Positions 15,208 through 24,793 of a stretch of DNA of 52,593 bases are shown in pieces. A model generated the notes under the pieces. That model was not told where the DNA came from. It made no database searches and was given only the letters and a program-made list of their open reading frames with translations. Source of the DNA: a candidate division TM6 bacterium GW2011_GWF2_38_10 (GTDB lineage Bacteria > Babelota > Babeliae > Babelales > RVW-14); assembly GCA_000992305.1 (NCBI GenBank), contig LBTY01000005.1, positions 1-52,593 on the forward strand. The letters run 5' to 3'. Each line of letters starts with the position of its first letter. The stretch's first letter is position 1. A program made the translations under genes and the position numbers.

Positions 15208-16827
15208 ATGAAAATTCGTTTAATTGGTACGCTATGTATAAATGCTCTAATATTCATTTCAAACACTATGGCAACAATAGAACCAACCATAGATAAAAAC
15301 CTTAATCATATGCGCTCACTTCGAGTTCTTGCCGCTATTTATGGGGGAGTAAAACAACCCAAAAATATTCTACGAATACCCGTCGATAAATGGATAGATG
15401 TTACAAATCAAATACGCCATATGGTAAAAAATGAAGGTAAAATAACAATACCAGGAGCAATTCATACATTTGTAGGGAATGATCCACTTCCCAACGTAAA
15501 AAAAGAAATCGAAATTCATCTCCTAGAACTTGATGGGACTATCTCTATTTTAAAATCGTCTGATGGCACTCCTTTGAATTATGACTTTCCAACGGCAGAT
15601 AGAAATGCAGAAATGGCTGCCGTTAGCCTGACAAAAATGAACCAGCTTGCACAACAATTTGAATCCGAATATAAAAAAGCAAAAACAAGTAGATTCTTCA
15701 AAGATAAACTTATTTACGTGCAAATGGTTCATACGTGGGCCAGCAGGATACAAGCACGCAAAGACGTTTTTATTGCCGAAATAAAAACAAAAACAATTAA
15801 AAAAAATATCGAAGAATTAGGCGGAAAACTTCAAGAAATGTTAACTCAGGCAGAACCAGAAGAAACCACAACACCATCAACTGAAAAATCTAACCAAGAA
15901 AAAGAATCAATAACACAAAATAAAAAAGCTGATTCAATTGTACAAACTATGAAGAAAATAACCGTTGGAAGTTACGAAAATGACCTTACACTCTTTGCTC
16001 TTGATGAAAAAGGAACACTGTACAGCTACATAATGGACACCTGGATGATTCAAGAAGCTAAATTCATTGACGGCACAAAACTTGTATTCATCGATGTTGC
16101 CTTATCTTCAGATGGTACATTAGGCGCAATAAATAATGCTGGAAAAGCATTTATCTACGATACACAACAAGCAATATGGGAAGATATTCCTATGCCTAAA
16201 AATGTTGTATTTGATCAAATAAGTATAGGAAACCATACATGCATTTTGGCTACCAACCAAAAAACATCGACTATCTATCAATATAATACTCAAGAAAAAA
16301 CATGGACTACAATAGCTGAAGGGACTGGAAGTTTTGTTTCAGCTGGTATTGATGGAACCATCGTTGCACTTAACAAAAGCGGTACACCATTTTTAAGAAA
16401 AGATGAAAAATGGCATCGCATGGGAAATTATAACCTCAAAATGATTACCGTGGGAAATGCAGATCTCATAATGGGCATTAATGATCAAAATGAAGTAGTA
16501 GAATTCAAAAACAATGCTTTTGAACCTGTTAAAAGTGATAATAATATACCAACAACCGATGTTCTTTTTATCGCCATGAATGCATTGGGAGCCGCATTCA
16601 TAATCGATAATTCGAACAAAATACATCAACTAAAAAAAGAAACACATGTTCCTGTAATAGAAAAAAAAGATACATCAAAAATTTCTTCAACGGAAAAAAA
16701 ATCACAATCTACAAAAATAAAAAAACAATCTACAAAATCCACAAAAAAATCTCCTAAGAAGAAAATAAAAACAGCTAAAAAATCTCAAGGTCGTAAACCA
16801 AAAAGCAACCCAAAACCTCAAAAATAA
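15208..16827 (+). CDS. secreted tectonin-like beta-propeller protein with basic tail
   Basis: 539 residues. A strong AAGGAG site lies 7 bp before the ATG. Signal peptide MKIRLIGTLCINALIFISNT. Residues ~25-230 are helical and charged. Residues ~250-460 hold about five repeats of ~40 residues of the type 'VGS.....LFALDEKGTLYSY....W' and 'VALNKSGTPFLRKDEKW', resembling tectonin/RCC1-like propeller blades that bind glycans or proteins. The end is an extremely Lys-rich tail (SPKKKIKTAKKSQGRKPK). Eukaryotic-style propellers in secreted proteins of intracellular bacteria suggest a host- or envelope-directed binding role; that is inference. Single-gene unit with its own terminator. Confidence 0.65.
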   Translation: MKIRLIGTLCINALIFISNTMATIEPTIDKNLNHMRSLRVLAAIYGGVKQPKNILRIPVDKWIDVTNQIRHMVKNEGKITIPGAIHTFVGNDPLPNVKKEIEIHLLELDGTISILKSSDGTPLNYDFPTADRNAEMAAVSLTKMNQLAQQFESEYKKAKTSRFFKDKLIYVQMVHTWASRIQARKDVFIAEIKTKTIKKNIEELGGKLQEMLTQAEPEETTTPSTEKSNQEKESITQNKKADSIVQTMKKITVGSYENDLTLFALDEKGTLYSYIMDTWMIQEAKFIDGTKLVFIDVALSSDGTLGAINNAGKAFIYDTQQAIWEDIPMPKNVVFDQISIGNHTCILATNQKTSTIYQYNTQEKTWTTIAEGTGSFVSAGIDGTIVALNKSGTPFLRKDEKWHRMGNYNLKMITVGNADLIMGINDQNEVVEFKNNAFEPVKSDNNIPTTDVLFIAMNALGAAFIIDNSNKIHQLKKETHVPVIEKKDTSKISSTEKKSQSTKIKKQSTKSTKKSPKKKIKTAKKSQGRKPKSNPKPQK

Positions 16828-16847
16828 AATATAAATTCATTTTTTCC

Positions 16848-16891
16848 AAATAAAGAAAGGCAGTGAAATTCAACACTGCCTTTCTTTATTT
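16848..16891. terminator. strong bidirectional terminator
   Basis: Perfect 18-bp stem AAATAAAGAAAGGCAGTG / CACTGCCTTTCTTTATTT with an 8-nt loop, 20 bp after the stop of the tectonin-like gene. Confidence 0.9.
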
Positions 16892-16919
16892 TTGCAATTT
16901 ATCGTTCGAATGATATAAT
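16892..16919 (+). promoter_or_regulatory. sigma-70-type promoter of proS-xer
   Basis: TTGCAA (-35), 16-bp spacer, TATAAT (-10) preceded by TGA. It abuts the terminator of the previous gene and lies 50 bp before the proS start, which has a GAGG ribosome site. Confidence 0.65.
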
Positions 16920-16968
16920 TGGTAATCATGCAAACAATGTTATATGTTGTATTCAAACCAGAGGCCCT

Positions 16969-18402
16969 ATGAAAAAACTTGCCGATATTCAACATAATTT
17001 TGTTGATTGGTACCAAGATGTCATTTTTGAAGCTGAACTCGTTGACTCAAGCCCAACCAAAGGATGTTATGTTTTACGCCCTTATGGTTTTGCATTATGG
17101 GAAAACATACAAAAAATACTTGATAAAGAAATAAAAAAAACAGGAACACAAAACGCTTACTTCCCATTACTTATCCCAGAATCATTTATAACAAAAGAAA
17201 AAAAACACGTTGAAGGTTTTTCACCCGAGCTTGCGGTTGTTACTCATGCCGGCGGAGAAAAGCTTGAAGAAGCATATGTTGTCCGCCCAACATCAGAAAC
17301 CATTATTTACCACATGTTTGCACGTTGGATAAAATCATGGCGCGACCTCCCCCTAAAAATAAATCAATGGGCAAACGTTGTTCGCTGGGAAATGCGTCAT
17401 AGAGCCTTTTTGCGTAGCGTAGAATTTTTATGGCAAGAAGGCCACACAGCCCACGCAACACATGGTGAAGCGGTTGAAATGGCCCAACAAGCGCTTGCTA
17501 TTTATAAAAAGCTACTGGAGCATTATTACGCCATACCAGTCATAAGTGGTATGAAAACCGAAAGCGAAAAATTTGCCGGCGCTGAACGCACCTATACACT
17601 TGAAAGCCTAATGCCAGACGGAAAAGCACTTCAAATGTGTACATCCCACGTATTGGGACATTCATTCCCAGAATCATTTGATGTTCGCTTTCAGGATGAT
17701 AAAGGAACCATGCAGGTGCCTCATTGCACAAGCTGGGGGCTTACAACTAGAACCATCGGAGCATTGGTCATGATGCATGGCGACCAACAAGGCCTTATCA
17801 TTCCTCCACGCCTTGCGCCAATCCAAGCGGTCATTATACCAATTTACAAAACAGCTGCTGAAAAAACTGCTATCATCCAAAAAGCCAACGAAGTTGCACA
17901 ACACTTACAAAATGCTAACATAGCAGTGCACGTAGATCTTAATGAAAATGATTCACCTGGCGCCAAATTTTACGCCTGGGAATTAAAGGGTGTACCCGTT
18001 CGTATTGAACTTGGGCCTAAAGATCTTGAAAAAAATCATGTTGTTATGGTAAATCGCGCAGAAGCTGATAAAACAAAGAAGAAACAATTTGTTCCATGCG
18101 ACAATCTCATTACAACCATACAAGCTCTTTTTGATACCATTCATGAACAATTATACCAAAAAGCATTACAGCGCATACAACAACAATGGCATCAGGCAGA
18201 CGCCCTAAGTGATTTTGCCCATGCTTTAGAGAATGAAAATGGATTGTATCAAACAGGATGGTGTGGAGATGCAGCTTGCGAAGCACAACTTAAAGAACAC
18301 AAAGGAACCATCCGTTGTCGATACCATGAAAATGCCCATATAACATGCTTTTATTGTAAAAAACCAAGCGTTACCGATGTGCTCATAGCTAAATCATATT
18401 AA
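16969..18402 (+). CDS. proS: prolyl-tRNA synthetase, short archaeal/eukaryote-type
   Basis: Charges tRNA-Pro. Class II core: KGCYVLRPYGFALWENIQ, YFPLLIPESFITKEKKHVEG, VVRPTSETIIYHMFARWIKS, and motif 2 VVRWEMRHRAFLRSVEFLWQ (followed by EGHTAH). No editing (INS) domain is inserted between motifs 2 and 3. An anticodon-binding domain starts near IQAVIIPIYK, and a C-terminal extension has Cys pairs (WCGDAAC, CFYC) and ends in the hallmark Tyr (AKSY). 477 residues fits the archaeal/eukaryotic-like ProRS class that some bacteria use instead of the ~570-aa bacterial type. First gene of a likely operon with the Xer gene 23 bp downstream. Confidence 0.95.
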   Translation: MKKLADIQHNFVDWYQDVIFEAELVDSSPTKGCYVLRPYGFALWENIQKILDKEIKKTGTQNAYFPLLIPESFITKEKKHVEGFSPELAVVTHAGGEKLEEAYVVRPTSETIIYHMFARWIKSWRDLPLKINQWANVVRWEMRHRAFLRSVEFLWQEGHTAHATHGEAVEMAQQALAIYKKLLEHYYAIPVISGMKTESEKFAGAERTYTLESLMPDGKALQMCTSHVLGHSFPESFDVRFQDDKGTMQVPHCTSWGLTTRTIGALVMMHGDQQGLIIPPRLAPIQAVIIPIYKTAAEKTAIIQKANEVAQHLQNANIAVHVDLNENDSPGAKFYAWELKGVPVRIELGPKDLEKNHVVMVNRAEADKTKKKQFVPCDNLITTIQALFDTIHEQLYQKALQRIQQQWHQADALSDFAHALENENGLYQTGWCGDAACEAQLKEHKGTIRCRYHENAHITCFYCKKPSVTDVLIAKSY

Positions 18403-18425
18403 AAAGCACGATAAGGATACATTGC

Positions 18426-19352
18426 ATGCAACAACCAGATATCGACTATAAAAGTCAATTCGAATCCTACCTTTTAGCAGAACGAAATGTTTCGAAAAAT
18501 ACGTTTGCATCATACACCAAAGATATTCAACAACTCGAAGCATACTGCAACGCATGTGATGTATCCCTCATTAACATAAGCAAAAAAGACCTCAGCGAAT
18601 TTTTAAAAACACTCAAAGACCGAGGCATTACCGCCAAAAGTCTTTCACGAAAAATATCCGCTATAAAATTATTTTATGCATTTCTCCATGAGCGATACCA
18701 CATTCCAAACCATGCGGCAACGCTCACCTCTCCTAAGCTTGAAAAAAAACTTCCTGTGTATCTGAGCGAAGAAGAAGTTCAAACCCTTTTAAGCGCTGCA
18801 GAATGCGATACATCACTCCGAGGAATACGTAATAAGGTAATGCTCTATGTTCTTTATGCATCAGGGATTAGGGTGACTGAACTTATCGAAATGACGATGG
18901 AACAATTACATGCGGATACTGGTTTTATTACCATAGTTGGAAAGCGCAATAAAGAACGTATGATACCCTTGCCTCAAAGTCTTTTTACCTTATTAAATCA
19001 TTACATCACTACGATCTATCCTAAATTACTTCCCAAAAAACACACGCAAAAACTTATCATAGAAAAACAGTATCTTTTCTTTTCGATTTATAACGGACAT
19101 CTTAAACCAATGTCGCGACAATTTTTTTGGCAAATTCTCAAAAAACTTCTTACGGCAGCTGCAATTACCAAAGACATCTCACCACATAGCTTACGACATT
19201 CTCTTGCTACACATTTACTCAAAAATGGGGCAGATCTTCGCTCCCTTCAAATGCTTCTTGGGCACGATAACCTTGCAACCGTACAAATTTACACGCACCT
19301 TGGAAGTTCGCATCTCCGTAAAGAATATGATAAAAAACATCCACGCGCATAA
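18426..19352 (+). CDS. xerD: tyrosine recombinase XerC/XerD
   Basis: Site-specific recombinase that resolves chromosome dimers at dif. N-terminal SAM-like core-binding domain (YLLAERNVSKNTFASYTKDI, residues ~16-95) and catalytic domain from ~105. Catalytic residues are visible: Arg in YASGIRVTELIEM, Lys in GKRNKERMIPLP, HxxR in ISPHSLRHSLATHLL, His in LQMLLGHDNL and Tyr in VQIYTHLG. 308 residues, normal size. Whether it is XerC, XerD or a lone Xer cannot be decided here. Its nearby site is probably the dif at 13945. It converges on recF with 3 bp between stop codons. Confidence 0.9.
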   Translation: MQQPDIDYKSQFESYLLAERNVSKNTFASYTKDIQQLEAYCNACDVSLINISKKDLSEFLKTLKDRGITAKSLSRKISAIKLFYAFLHERYHIPNHAATLTSPKLEKKLPVYLSEEEVQTLLSAAECDTSLRGIRNKVMLYVLYASGIRVTELIEMTMEQLHADTGFITIVGKRNKERMIPLPQSLFTLLNHYITTIYPKLLPKKHTQKLIIEKQYLFFSIYNGHLKPMSRQFFWQILKKLLTAAAITKDISPHSLRHSLATHLLKNGADLRSLQMLLGHDNLATVQIYTHLGSSHLRKEYDKKHPRA

Positions 19353-19355
19353 CCG

Positions 19356-20474
19356 TTACAATGAAACAATAGAAAAATCTTCTTCACGAGCTGAAAATGC
19401 CAACCCTGTTGTTAATGCCGAAGCATTGGTAGGGCACGTAACAATTATTTGAAACGGTAATCCATAAAGAGCCGTTAAACACTGCGCAACACGATGATCG
19501 TCAAAATCAGTCAAAAAGTCATCCAACAACAAAACACCTGGCTCCCCAAGATGATTAAGATCTAACATTTGAGCAACCTTAATCAGAAATACAATGAGCT
19601 TTTGCTGCCCACGCGATGCGAAAACACGTGCTTTTTTTTGTTGAAAGATAATAGAAAAATCATCAAGATGCACCCCAAATAAACTGCGGCCGTGTTGCTG
19701 TTCTGACATAATATGCTTTTGTTTATACATCTGCCAAAACGATTCAAAATTCTGCTCAGTATAAGCAACTTTATCATGATAACTCAATGATACCGACAAG
19801 TCCTGATCGGTAGTAACAAAATATTCAGCTAAAAGCTTATTAACGGTTACCTCAAGATTTTGTAAATAATCACAACGAATCACTCTAATGATATTAGACT
19901 GCTCCCACAACGACTTGGTCCAAATACGCAACTCTTCGTTGGAGGATAAACCAGAAGAGTGACGCAATGAAAAAAGAATACTATTACGTTGTTCAAGAAT
20001 TTGGCGATAACGTTTAAAAACTGCCAAAAACCCAGGGGATTGTAAAAAAAGTGCATAATTTAAAAAATCACGTCGAACCTCAGGAGCTCCATTAACCAGC
20101 TGTAAATCATCGGCAGATAATGTTACCATGCGGTAATGATCAATATGATCCTTATAAGAATGAACCGGCTTATCGTTAAATTTAACTAATTTACCTTGTG
20201 CCGGCGAAAAGCCAACACTCATAACATCACATGATGATAGATCATGAGCTTCTGTGGTGATCTTGATAAAAAAATGATCCTCATTCAATCGCAGCAAATC
20301 CCGATGCACATGCGTACGAAAAGAACGCAAATAACAACTATAATGAAGTGCTTCAAGAATACTACTTTTCCCCGCTCCATTATTGCCTTGAATAAGAACA
20401 CAGCGACTTTGAAAGGGTATATCCAAAGTCGCAAAACATCTGAAATTTTGTAACGTAATATGCCGTATAAACAC
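19356..20474 (-). CDS. recF: DNA replication/repair protein RecF
   Basis: ABC/SMC-like ATPase that loads RecA at gaps with RecO and RecR. Walker A GNNGAGKSS (residues 30-38) in the FRCFATLDIPF... context, signature and Walker B near the C-terminus (FGVHLDDFSIIF, FASRGQQKLIVFLIKVAQML, GVLLLDDFLTDFD). 372 residues, typical. It follows dnaN by 14 bp on the minus strand, the classical dnaN-recF pair. Confidence 0.94.
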   Translation of the reverse strand: MFIRHITLQNFRCFATLDIPFQSRCVLIQGNNGAGKSSILEALHYSCYLRSFRTHVHRDLLRLNEDHFFIKITTEAHDLSSCDVMSVGFSPAQGKLVKFNDKPVHSYKDHIDHYRMVTLSADDLQLVNGAPEVRRDFLNYALFLQSPGFLAVFKRYRQILEQRNSILFSLRHSSGLSSNEELRIWTKSLWEQSNIIRVIRCDYLQNLEVTVNKLLAEYFVTTDQDLSVSLSYHDKVAYTEQNFESFWQMYKQKHIMSEQQHGRSLFGVHLDDFSIIFQQKKARVFASRGQQKLIVFLIKVAQMLDLNHLGEPGVLLLDDFLTDFDDHRVAQCLTALYGLPFQIIVTCPTNASALTTGLAFSAREEDFSIVSL

Positions 20475-20488
20475 ACTTAATCCCTGTT

Positions 20489-21613
20489 TTACCCTTCAGC
20501 TTGAGTCATTGAAATAGGCATAACAAGATACGAAACATCAAAATCGGTACTTTGACTTTGGAAAATAATTGGCTTTGCTGCATTTTTAATAAAAAGTTGT
20601 ATCTTTTCATCAGCAAAAACCTGTAAGCCATTTAACAAATAAGGAGAATAAAAACGGCTCTCAATCATCCCACCAGCAAAATCCTGCAATACCAGTGTTT
20701 CTTCAAGCTTACCAACTTCTTTATTATGCAAACTCACTTTTACAGATCCTTCAGAAAATAAAAAATGAGTTGAAACAAATTGACCCGCCAAAAGACACCC
20801 GGTGCGCTTGAGCGTTTTTAAAAAAGAATCTTTGTGCATACGCGCTGGAATAAACCCATCTTTATTCAATACTGGTTGGTACTGAGGAAAAGGATCAGAA
20901 ATTAACTTGGTAAAAAAATTAAAATTCTTACCAGAAAAAACAAGCTGATTACCACAGGTGCCCAAAAATGTTTGTTCATCGGTATTAAGCTCAAGAAGTT
21001 TCTTCAACTCCAAAACAGCTCGCTTTGGCATAAGCCAAGAATAGTCTTGACTCAACGTATACTTGTCAGAAATAACACGGACAAGGCAATGTCCATCCGT
21101 TGCAACCATACCAATATTTTGCGGTCCAAATTCAAGAAGCATGCCATTTAATGCCATATTAGCATTATTTTGAGGGATTAAAAATGCAACCTTATTAAGC
21201 ATACTCAACAAAAATGAAGCTTGCATGTTGAGCATATTTTCAATGCGTTCTGGAAATGGTGGGAATTCTGAGGCATCTTTAATATTAAGCATCAAATCGA
21301 CACCACCCGATTTAAGGTGAAGTTCATTATGCGCAACAATAAACTCAATTTCTCCATCAAGCTCTTTAACAAGCTCAAATATTCGTTTACCAGAAATTAA
21401 AAACTGCATGTTTTCCGATAACTCAGCATCGATTGGCATGTTGGCTTGTAAACTAATTTCTAAATCAGTTGCTTTCAGGGTAAGTTCTCGTGGTGTAACA
21501 TTAAAAAAAATAGATTCTGTAACATCAAGCGATGTGCGCTTGCTACAAATAGGCTGCATAGAAGCCAATATAGCTAATAATTCTTTTTGATTTGCAAAAA
21601 ATTTTCTATTCAT
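20489..21613 (-). CDS. dnaN: DNA polymerase III beta subunit (sliding clamp)
   Basis: Ring clamp that tethers DNA polymerase III. Three repeated clamp folds over 374 residues: MNRKFFANQKELLAILASMQ with ISGKRIFELVKELDGEIEF; LIPQNNANMALNGMLLEFGP with GMVATDGHCLVRV; and C-terminal YLVMPISMTQ, a variant of the usual ...MPMR(L/I) end. It is the first gene of dnaN-recF with a promoter at 21666-21693. dnaA, the usual upstream neighbour, is absent from the window. Confidence 0.95.
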   Translation of the reverse strand: MNRKFFANQKELLAILASMQPICSKRTSLDVTESIFFNVTPRELTLKATDLEISLQANMPIDAELSENMQFLISGKRIFELVKELDGEIEFIVAHNELHLKSGGVDLMLNIKDASEFPPFPERIENMLNMQASFLLSMLNKVAFLIPQNNANMALNGMLLEFGPQNIGMVATDGHCLVRVISDKYTLSQDYSWLMPKRAVLELKKLLELNTDEQTFLGTCGNQLVFSGKNFNFFTKLISDPFPQYQPVLNKDGFIPARMHKDSFLKTLKRTGCLLAGQFVSTHFLFSEGSVKVSLHNKEVGKLEETLVLQDFAGGMIESRFYSPYLLNGLQVFADEKIQLFIKNAAKPIIFQSQSTDFDVSYLVMPISMTQAEG

Positions 21614-21665
21614 AGTCGGTCATGCCTTACATTCATGCTTTTATAACAATAACTAAAACAGTGTA

Positions 21666-21693
21666 AGTATACAATACCACTATCGAATAGCAA
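21666..21693 (-). promoter_or_regulatory. promoter of dnaN-recF
   Basis: Read on the minus strand: TTGCTA (-35), 16-bp spacer, TATACT (-10), about 50 bp before the dnaN start. Confidence 0.55.
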
Positions 21694-21795
21694 AGCATAA
21701 AATTTTTTTTGAAAAAATTGTATCAGCATCATGTTTTATAGTATTCTTACAACAGGGGAAATAAAAAAAACAAAGCGGGGCAAAGGGGGCGGGAC

Positions 21796-22428
21796 ATGAA
21801 CTATATACGTATGGTGATCATTATTTTGTGCGCTGCAATATCTTATGTATATCCAATGCAGAATGACAAAATGCACACAATACAAGTGCTTTATACCTTC
21901 AATCGAGCAATAGAAAAAGATGATCTTGAAACGGTAAAAAAAATGATTACACAACATAAATCTTTGATAAGAAACTTTAAAACAGCCCCAAATAACGACC
22001 CTCTGTGCTTAGCAATTGCATCACCACTTCCACACGCCAATGACATTGCTCAAGAACTTATAAATCGATGTATACGATGTAAACGAAAAAGACCATGGCG
22101 CACAACGTATATGCACTTTGCCGCAGAACACAATAAACCAGAAGTCATTATTGCGCTTTACAAAAAAGGCGTATGCCTTAATGTTGAAGATAGGCTCTAT
22201 AACACACCATTGCATATAGCTGCAAAAAATGGTTATATCGATCTTGTAGAAATGCTTTTAAGCATGGGAGCAGACTCCCATCACCTTAACGAATGGCTCC
22301 AAACCCCTCTACATTGTGCCGCCGCCGCCAAAAACTATGAAATTGTACAACTTTTAATTGAACATAAAGGAGATATGTTGCAAAAAGATCAATTTGGCAT
22401 AACTGCCCATGATATGTTAGAATTATAA
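21796..22428 (+). CDS. secreted ankyrin-repeat protein
   Basis: 210 residues with an N-terminal signal peptide (MNYIRMVIIILCAAISYVYP). Residues ~35-205 hold ankyrin repeats: DLETVKKMITQHKSLIRNF, TYMHFAAEHNKPEVIIALYK, NTPLHIAAKNGYIDLVEMLL and QTPLHCAAAAKNYEIVQLLI. Two are canonical TPLH.AA units. Ankyrin repeats mediate protein binding, and in host-associated bacteria many are exported effectors; the signal peptide is consistent with export. Partner unknown. Preceded by a G-rich purine stretch (GCGGGGCAAAGGGGGCGGG) that serves as ribosome site. Followed by gmk 37 bp later. Confidence 0.85.
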   Translation: MNYIRMVIIILCAAISYVYPMQNDKMHTIQVLYTFNRAIEKDDLETVKKMITQHKSLIRNFKTAPNNDPLCLAIASPLPHANDIAQELINRCIRCKRKRPWRTTYMHFAAEHNKPEVIIALYKKGVCLNVEDRLYNTPLHIAAKNGYIDLVEMLLSMGADSHHLNEWLQTPLHCAAAAKNYEIVQLLIEHKGDMLQKDQFGITAHDMLEL

Positions 22429-22465
22429 CAAAACATTAACTAACCCATTACAACAATAGAAATCT

Positions 22466-23062
22466 ATGATTAAAAATGATAACAAAGGATATTTATTTAT
22501 TATTTCTGCACCGTCAGGGGCCGGTAAAACATCATTAACTAATTATGTCATGAATACCTTAGAGCCAACACTACCATTACAAAAAGTTATAACAACAACA
22601 ACGCGTTCCCCACGCGCAGGGGAAGTTAATGGTGTGGATTATAACTTTATTTCACTCACCGAATTTAAAGAGAAAGAACAACGCAACCACTTTTTAGAAG
22701 TATCATGCTATAACGGCCATTGGTATGGATCACCTGCGGAAATTATAACCAAAATGAAACAAGGTTTATCATTTGTTATTATCGTTGATCGCGCGGGTGC
22801 TAAAAAATTCAAAAGTCTCATACCACAAGCTGTCACCATATGGATTACACTTGATAATCTTGAAGAACTTAAAAAACGTATAGAGTTACGCGGCTCCATG
22901 AGTCAACAGGATATTAATGAACGATTAAAACTTGCAGAACAAGAATGTAAAGAAGAACAAGCAGATCCATTGTGCTCGCATTGTATTATAAACAATGACT
23001 TTAACGCAGCGGCGCAGGAACTGCTCGCAATATTTAAACGTTATCTTCGCGCTTCCAACTGA
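22466..23062 (+). CDS. gmk: guanylate kinase
   Basis: Phosphorylates GMP to GDP with ATP. P-loop SAPSGAGKTS (residues ~14-23), GMP-binding TTTTRSPRAGEVNGVDYNFI and HFLEVSCYNGHWYGSP, lid region around ELRGSMSQQDINERL. 198 residues, normal. The 3' end overlaps the convergent nuclease/ATPase gene by 29 bp. Confidence 0.94.
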   Translation: MIKNDNKGYLFIISAPSGAGKTSLTNYVMNTLEPTLPLQKVITTTTRSPRAGEVNGVDYNFISLTEFKEKEQRNHFLEVSCYNGHWYGSPAEIITKMKQGLSFVIIVDRAGAKKFKSLIPQAVTIWITLDNLEELKKRIELRGSMSQQDINERLKLAEQECKEEQADPLCSHCIINNDFNAAAQELLAIFKRYLRASN

Positions 23063-24632
23063 GTGCTACCTGTTTGCCATCTTCAAAATCAAAATTTATT
23101 CCAACATGAACTATGGGCTTATCACTCTCTACAACATATTTAAATGAATAATTTCTATCAATAATCTGTTGTAATGCCACATCAGGCGTTTGATCTCGCT
23201 TAAATTCAATCACATACACATGCCCCGGTGTGGTAATAACCCCATCAATAATACCAATATCAGTTGCTTCTTCAACAAGCATTTTGATGCCTAATAATTT
23301 ACATATCATAAAAAAAGACCCCTGATAACTCTTTTCTCGGTCAACAATAATAGTAAAAGGCAAGAGCCGCATAAATGTTTCCATAAGCGTACAGAAAGTG
23401 TCAAGATCATCATTGAGCAATGCCCGACGAAATTTAGCGATCCAAAGAGCAAATGTATCGACATGAATATCCGCTAACTCTTCAAAAATTTGTTCTGTGC
23501 ATGACTTTCGTACTTCTTCATTTGGATAGCACAATTGATACATGTCGGCAAAATCATCATAGGCTTTTATGGTTACATAACCAGTTTGTAACAATAAAAC
23601 CAATAAATTTTTATATAAAACTTCCACCCTTAAATTTTCAAGTGATGAAGAAGATATGCGCTGCAGTTCAAGTGTTAATAGAATCTTTTTAAGATCATCT
23701 TTTTTTTCCGGCGGCGCATCATTCAATGCAATCATCATAAATTTTGGTGTACCACTTGAAAACCAATAGTTGGTAAAATTTTTTACCTTAAGACAATTGA
23801 TAATCGAAAACGGATTGTATACTCGATCTCCTTGACGACAAAATAGAAATCCATTGTACCAATATTTAAGTTTTTCCAGAGTTTGCTCATACGTCAATAT
23901 ATTCTTTTGAGCAAGCTCTACTATATAATCCTTAAAATTATATTCTAATTCTTGTTGTGTATATCCGCACAATGTTGCCATGGCATCTTGCAAGGATAAA
24001 TCTTCTAAATTATTCAACTCAGAAAATAATGAAACTTTTGAAAATTTACTTACGCCCGTAATAAATAAAAAACGTAAACTACTAACAACTTGATTGTCTT
24101 TAAAAATACTATACAAACTTCGCATAATACGTGTCATTTTTTCAACCATTACAGAATCACCAATATGATCTAAAATTGGCTTATCGTATTCATCGATAAT
24201 TACCGCAACCGGACCATGCTTTTCATACAGTTTTTGAATCAACAAGAAACATATATACTCAGGACCAGCCTCCTGATCAATATCAATAGCATATGACTTT
24301 GCAATATCAATAAATACTTTAGTCATATTTTCTATAAGTTCAGAAGATGTTTTATGTGCAATCGCCGCAAAACTGATATGAATAACCGGATACTGCTTCC
24401 AATCATAATCTGTTAAGCTTATTGCAAGCCCCTTAAATAATTCTTTTTTACCGCGAAAAAGAGCCTCAAGCGTTGAGCAGGTAAGTGATTTACCAAAACG
24501 ACGTGGACGTGATAAAAAATAAAGGCCTTTATTTTTTACTAACTCATATAAAAAAGCAGTTTTATCTACATAAATAAAATTACTTTCAATAAGATCTGCA
24601 AACGTTGCAATGGATACACCAAGATTTTTCAT
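23034..24632 (-). CDS. AAA-ATPase-like protein with PD-(D/E)XK nuclease-like C-terminus
   Basis: About 532 residues. The N-terminal part matches the AAA-ATPase-like family: FADLIESNFIYVDKTAFLYE, then FLSRPRRFGKSLTCSTLEAL (variant P-loop RRFGKS), Walker B AVIIDEYDKPI and FITGVSKFSKVSLFSELNNL. The C-terminal ~130 residues match the associated PD-(D/E)XK nuclease superfamily domain: GIIDGVITTPGHVYVIEFKR (D...E.K core) and HVGINFDFEDGKQVALSWK. These proteins occur in multiple copies in host-associated bacteria and some Bacteroidota; their role is unknown. Start set at 24632, where GAGG lies six bases upstream of the third of three consecutive ATG codons. Confidence 0.85.
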   Translation of the reverse strand: MKNLGVSIATFADLIESNFIYVDKTAFLYELVKNKGLYFLSRPRRFGKSLTCSTLEALFRGKKELFKGLAISLTDYDWKQYPVIHISFAAIAHKTSSELIENMTKVFIDIAKSYAIDIDQEAGPEYICFLLIQKLYEKHGPVAVIIDEYDKPILDHIGDSVMVEKMTRIMRSLYSIFKDNQVVSSLRFLFITGVSKFSKVSLFSELNNLEDLSLQDAMATLCGYTQQELEYNFKDYIVELAQKNILTYEQTLEKLKYWYNGFLFCRQGDRVYNPFSIINCLKVKNFTNYWFSSGTPKFMMIALNDAPPEKKDDLKKILLTLELQRISSSSLENLRVEVLYKNLLVLLLQTGYVTIKAYDDFADMYQLCYPNEEVRKSCTEQIFEELADIHVDTFALWIAKFRRALLNDDLDTFCTLMETFMRLLPFTIIVDREKSYQGSFFMICKLLGIKMLVEEATDIGIIDGVITTPGHVYVIEFKRDQTPDVALQQIIDRNYSFKYVVESDKPIVHVGINFDFEDGKQVALSWKREDNV

Positions 24633-24739
24633 CATCATCCTCAAGCAAAAGGCATTTAAAAAAAACATGCTTATAGCTAACCACGCCTTATATAACATAT
24701 AACACAATTTTCAAATCTTGACCACCGTGCAACAACAAA

Positions 24740-24777
24740 AAAGGCCACGGACATGTTCATACATACCCGTGGCCTTT
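24740..24777 (-). terminator. terminator of the phospholipase gene
   Basis: 11-bp perfect stem AAAGGCCACGG / CCGTGGCCTTT, loop 16 nt, followed on the minus strand by TTTTTTG; 17 bp past the stop codon at 24794. Confidence 0.85.
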
Positions 24778-24793
24778 ATATAAATAATAGGTA

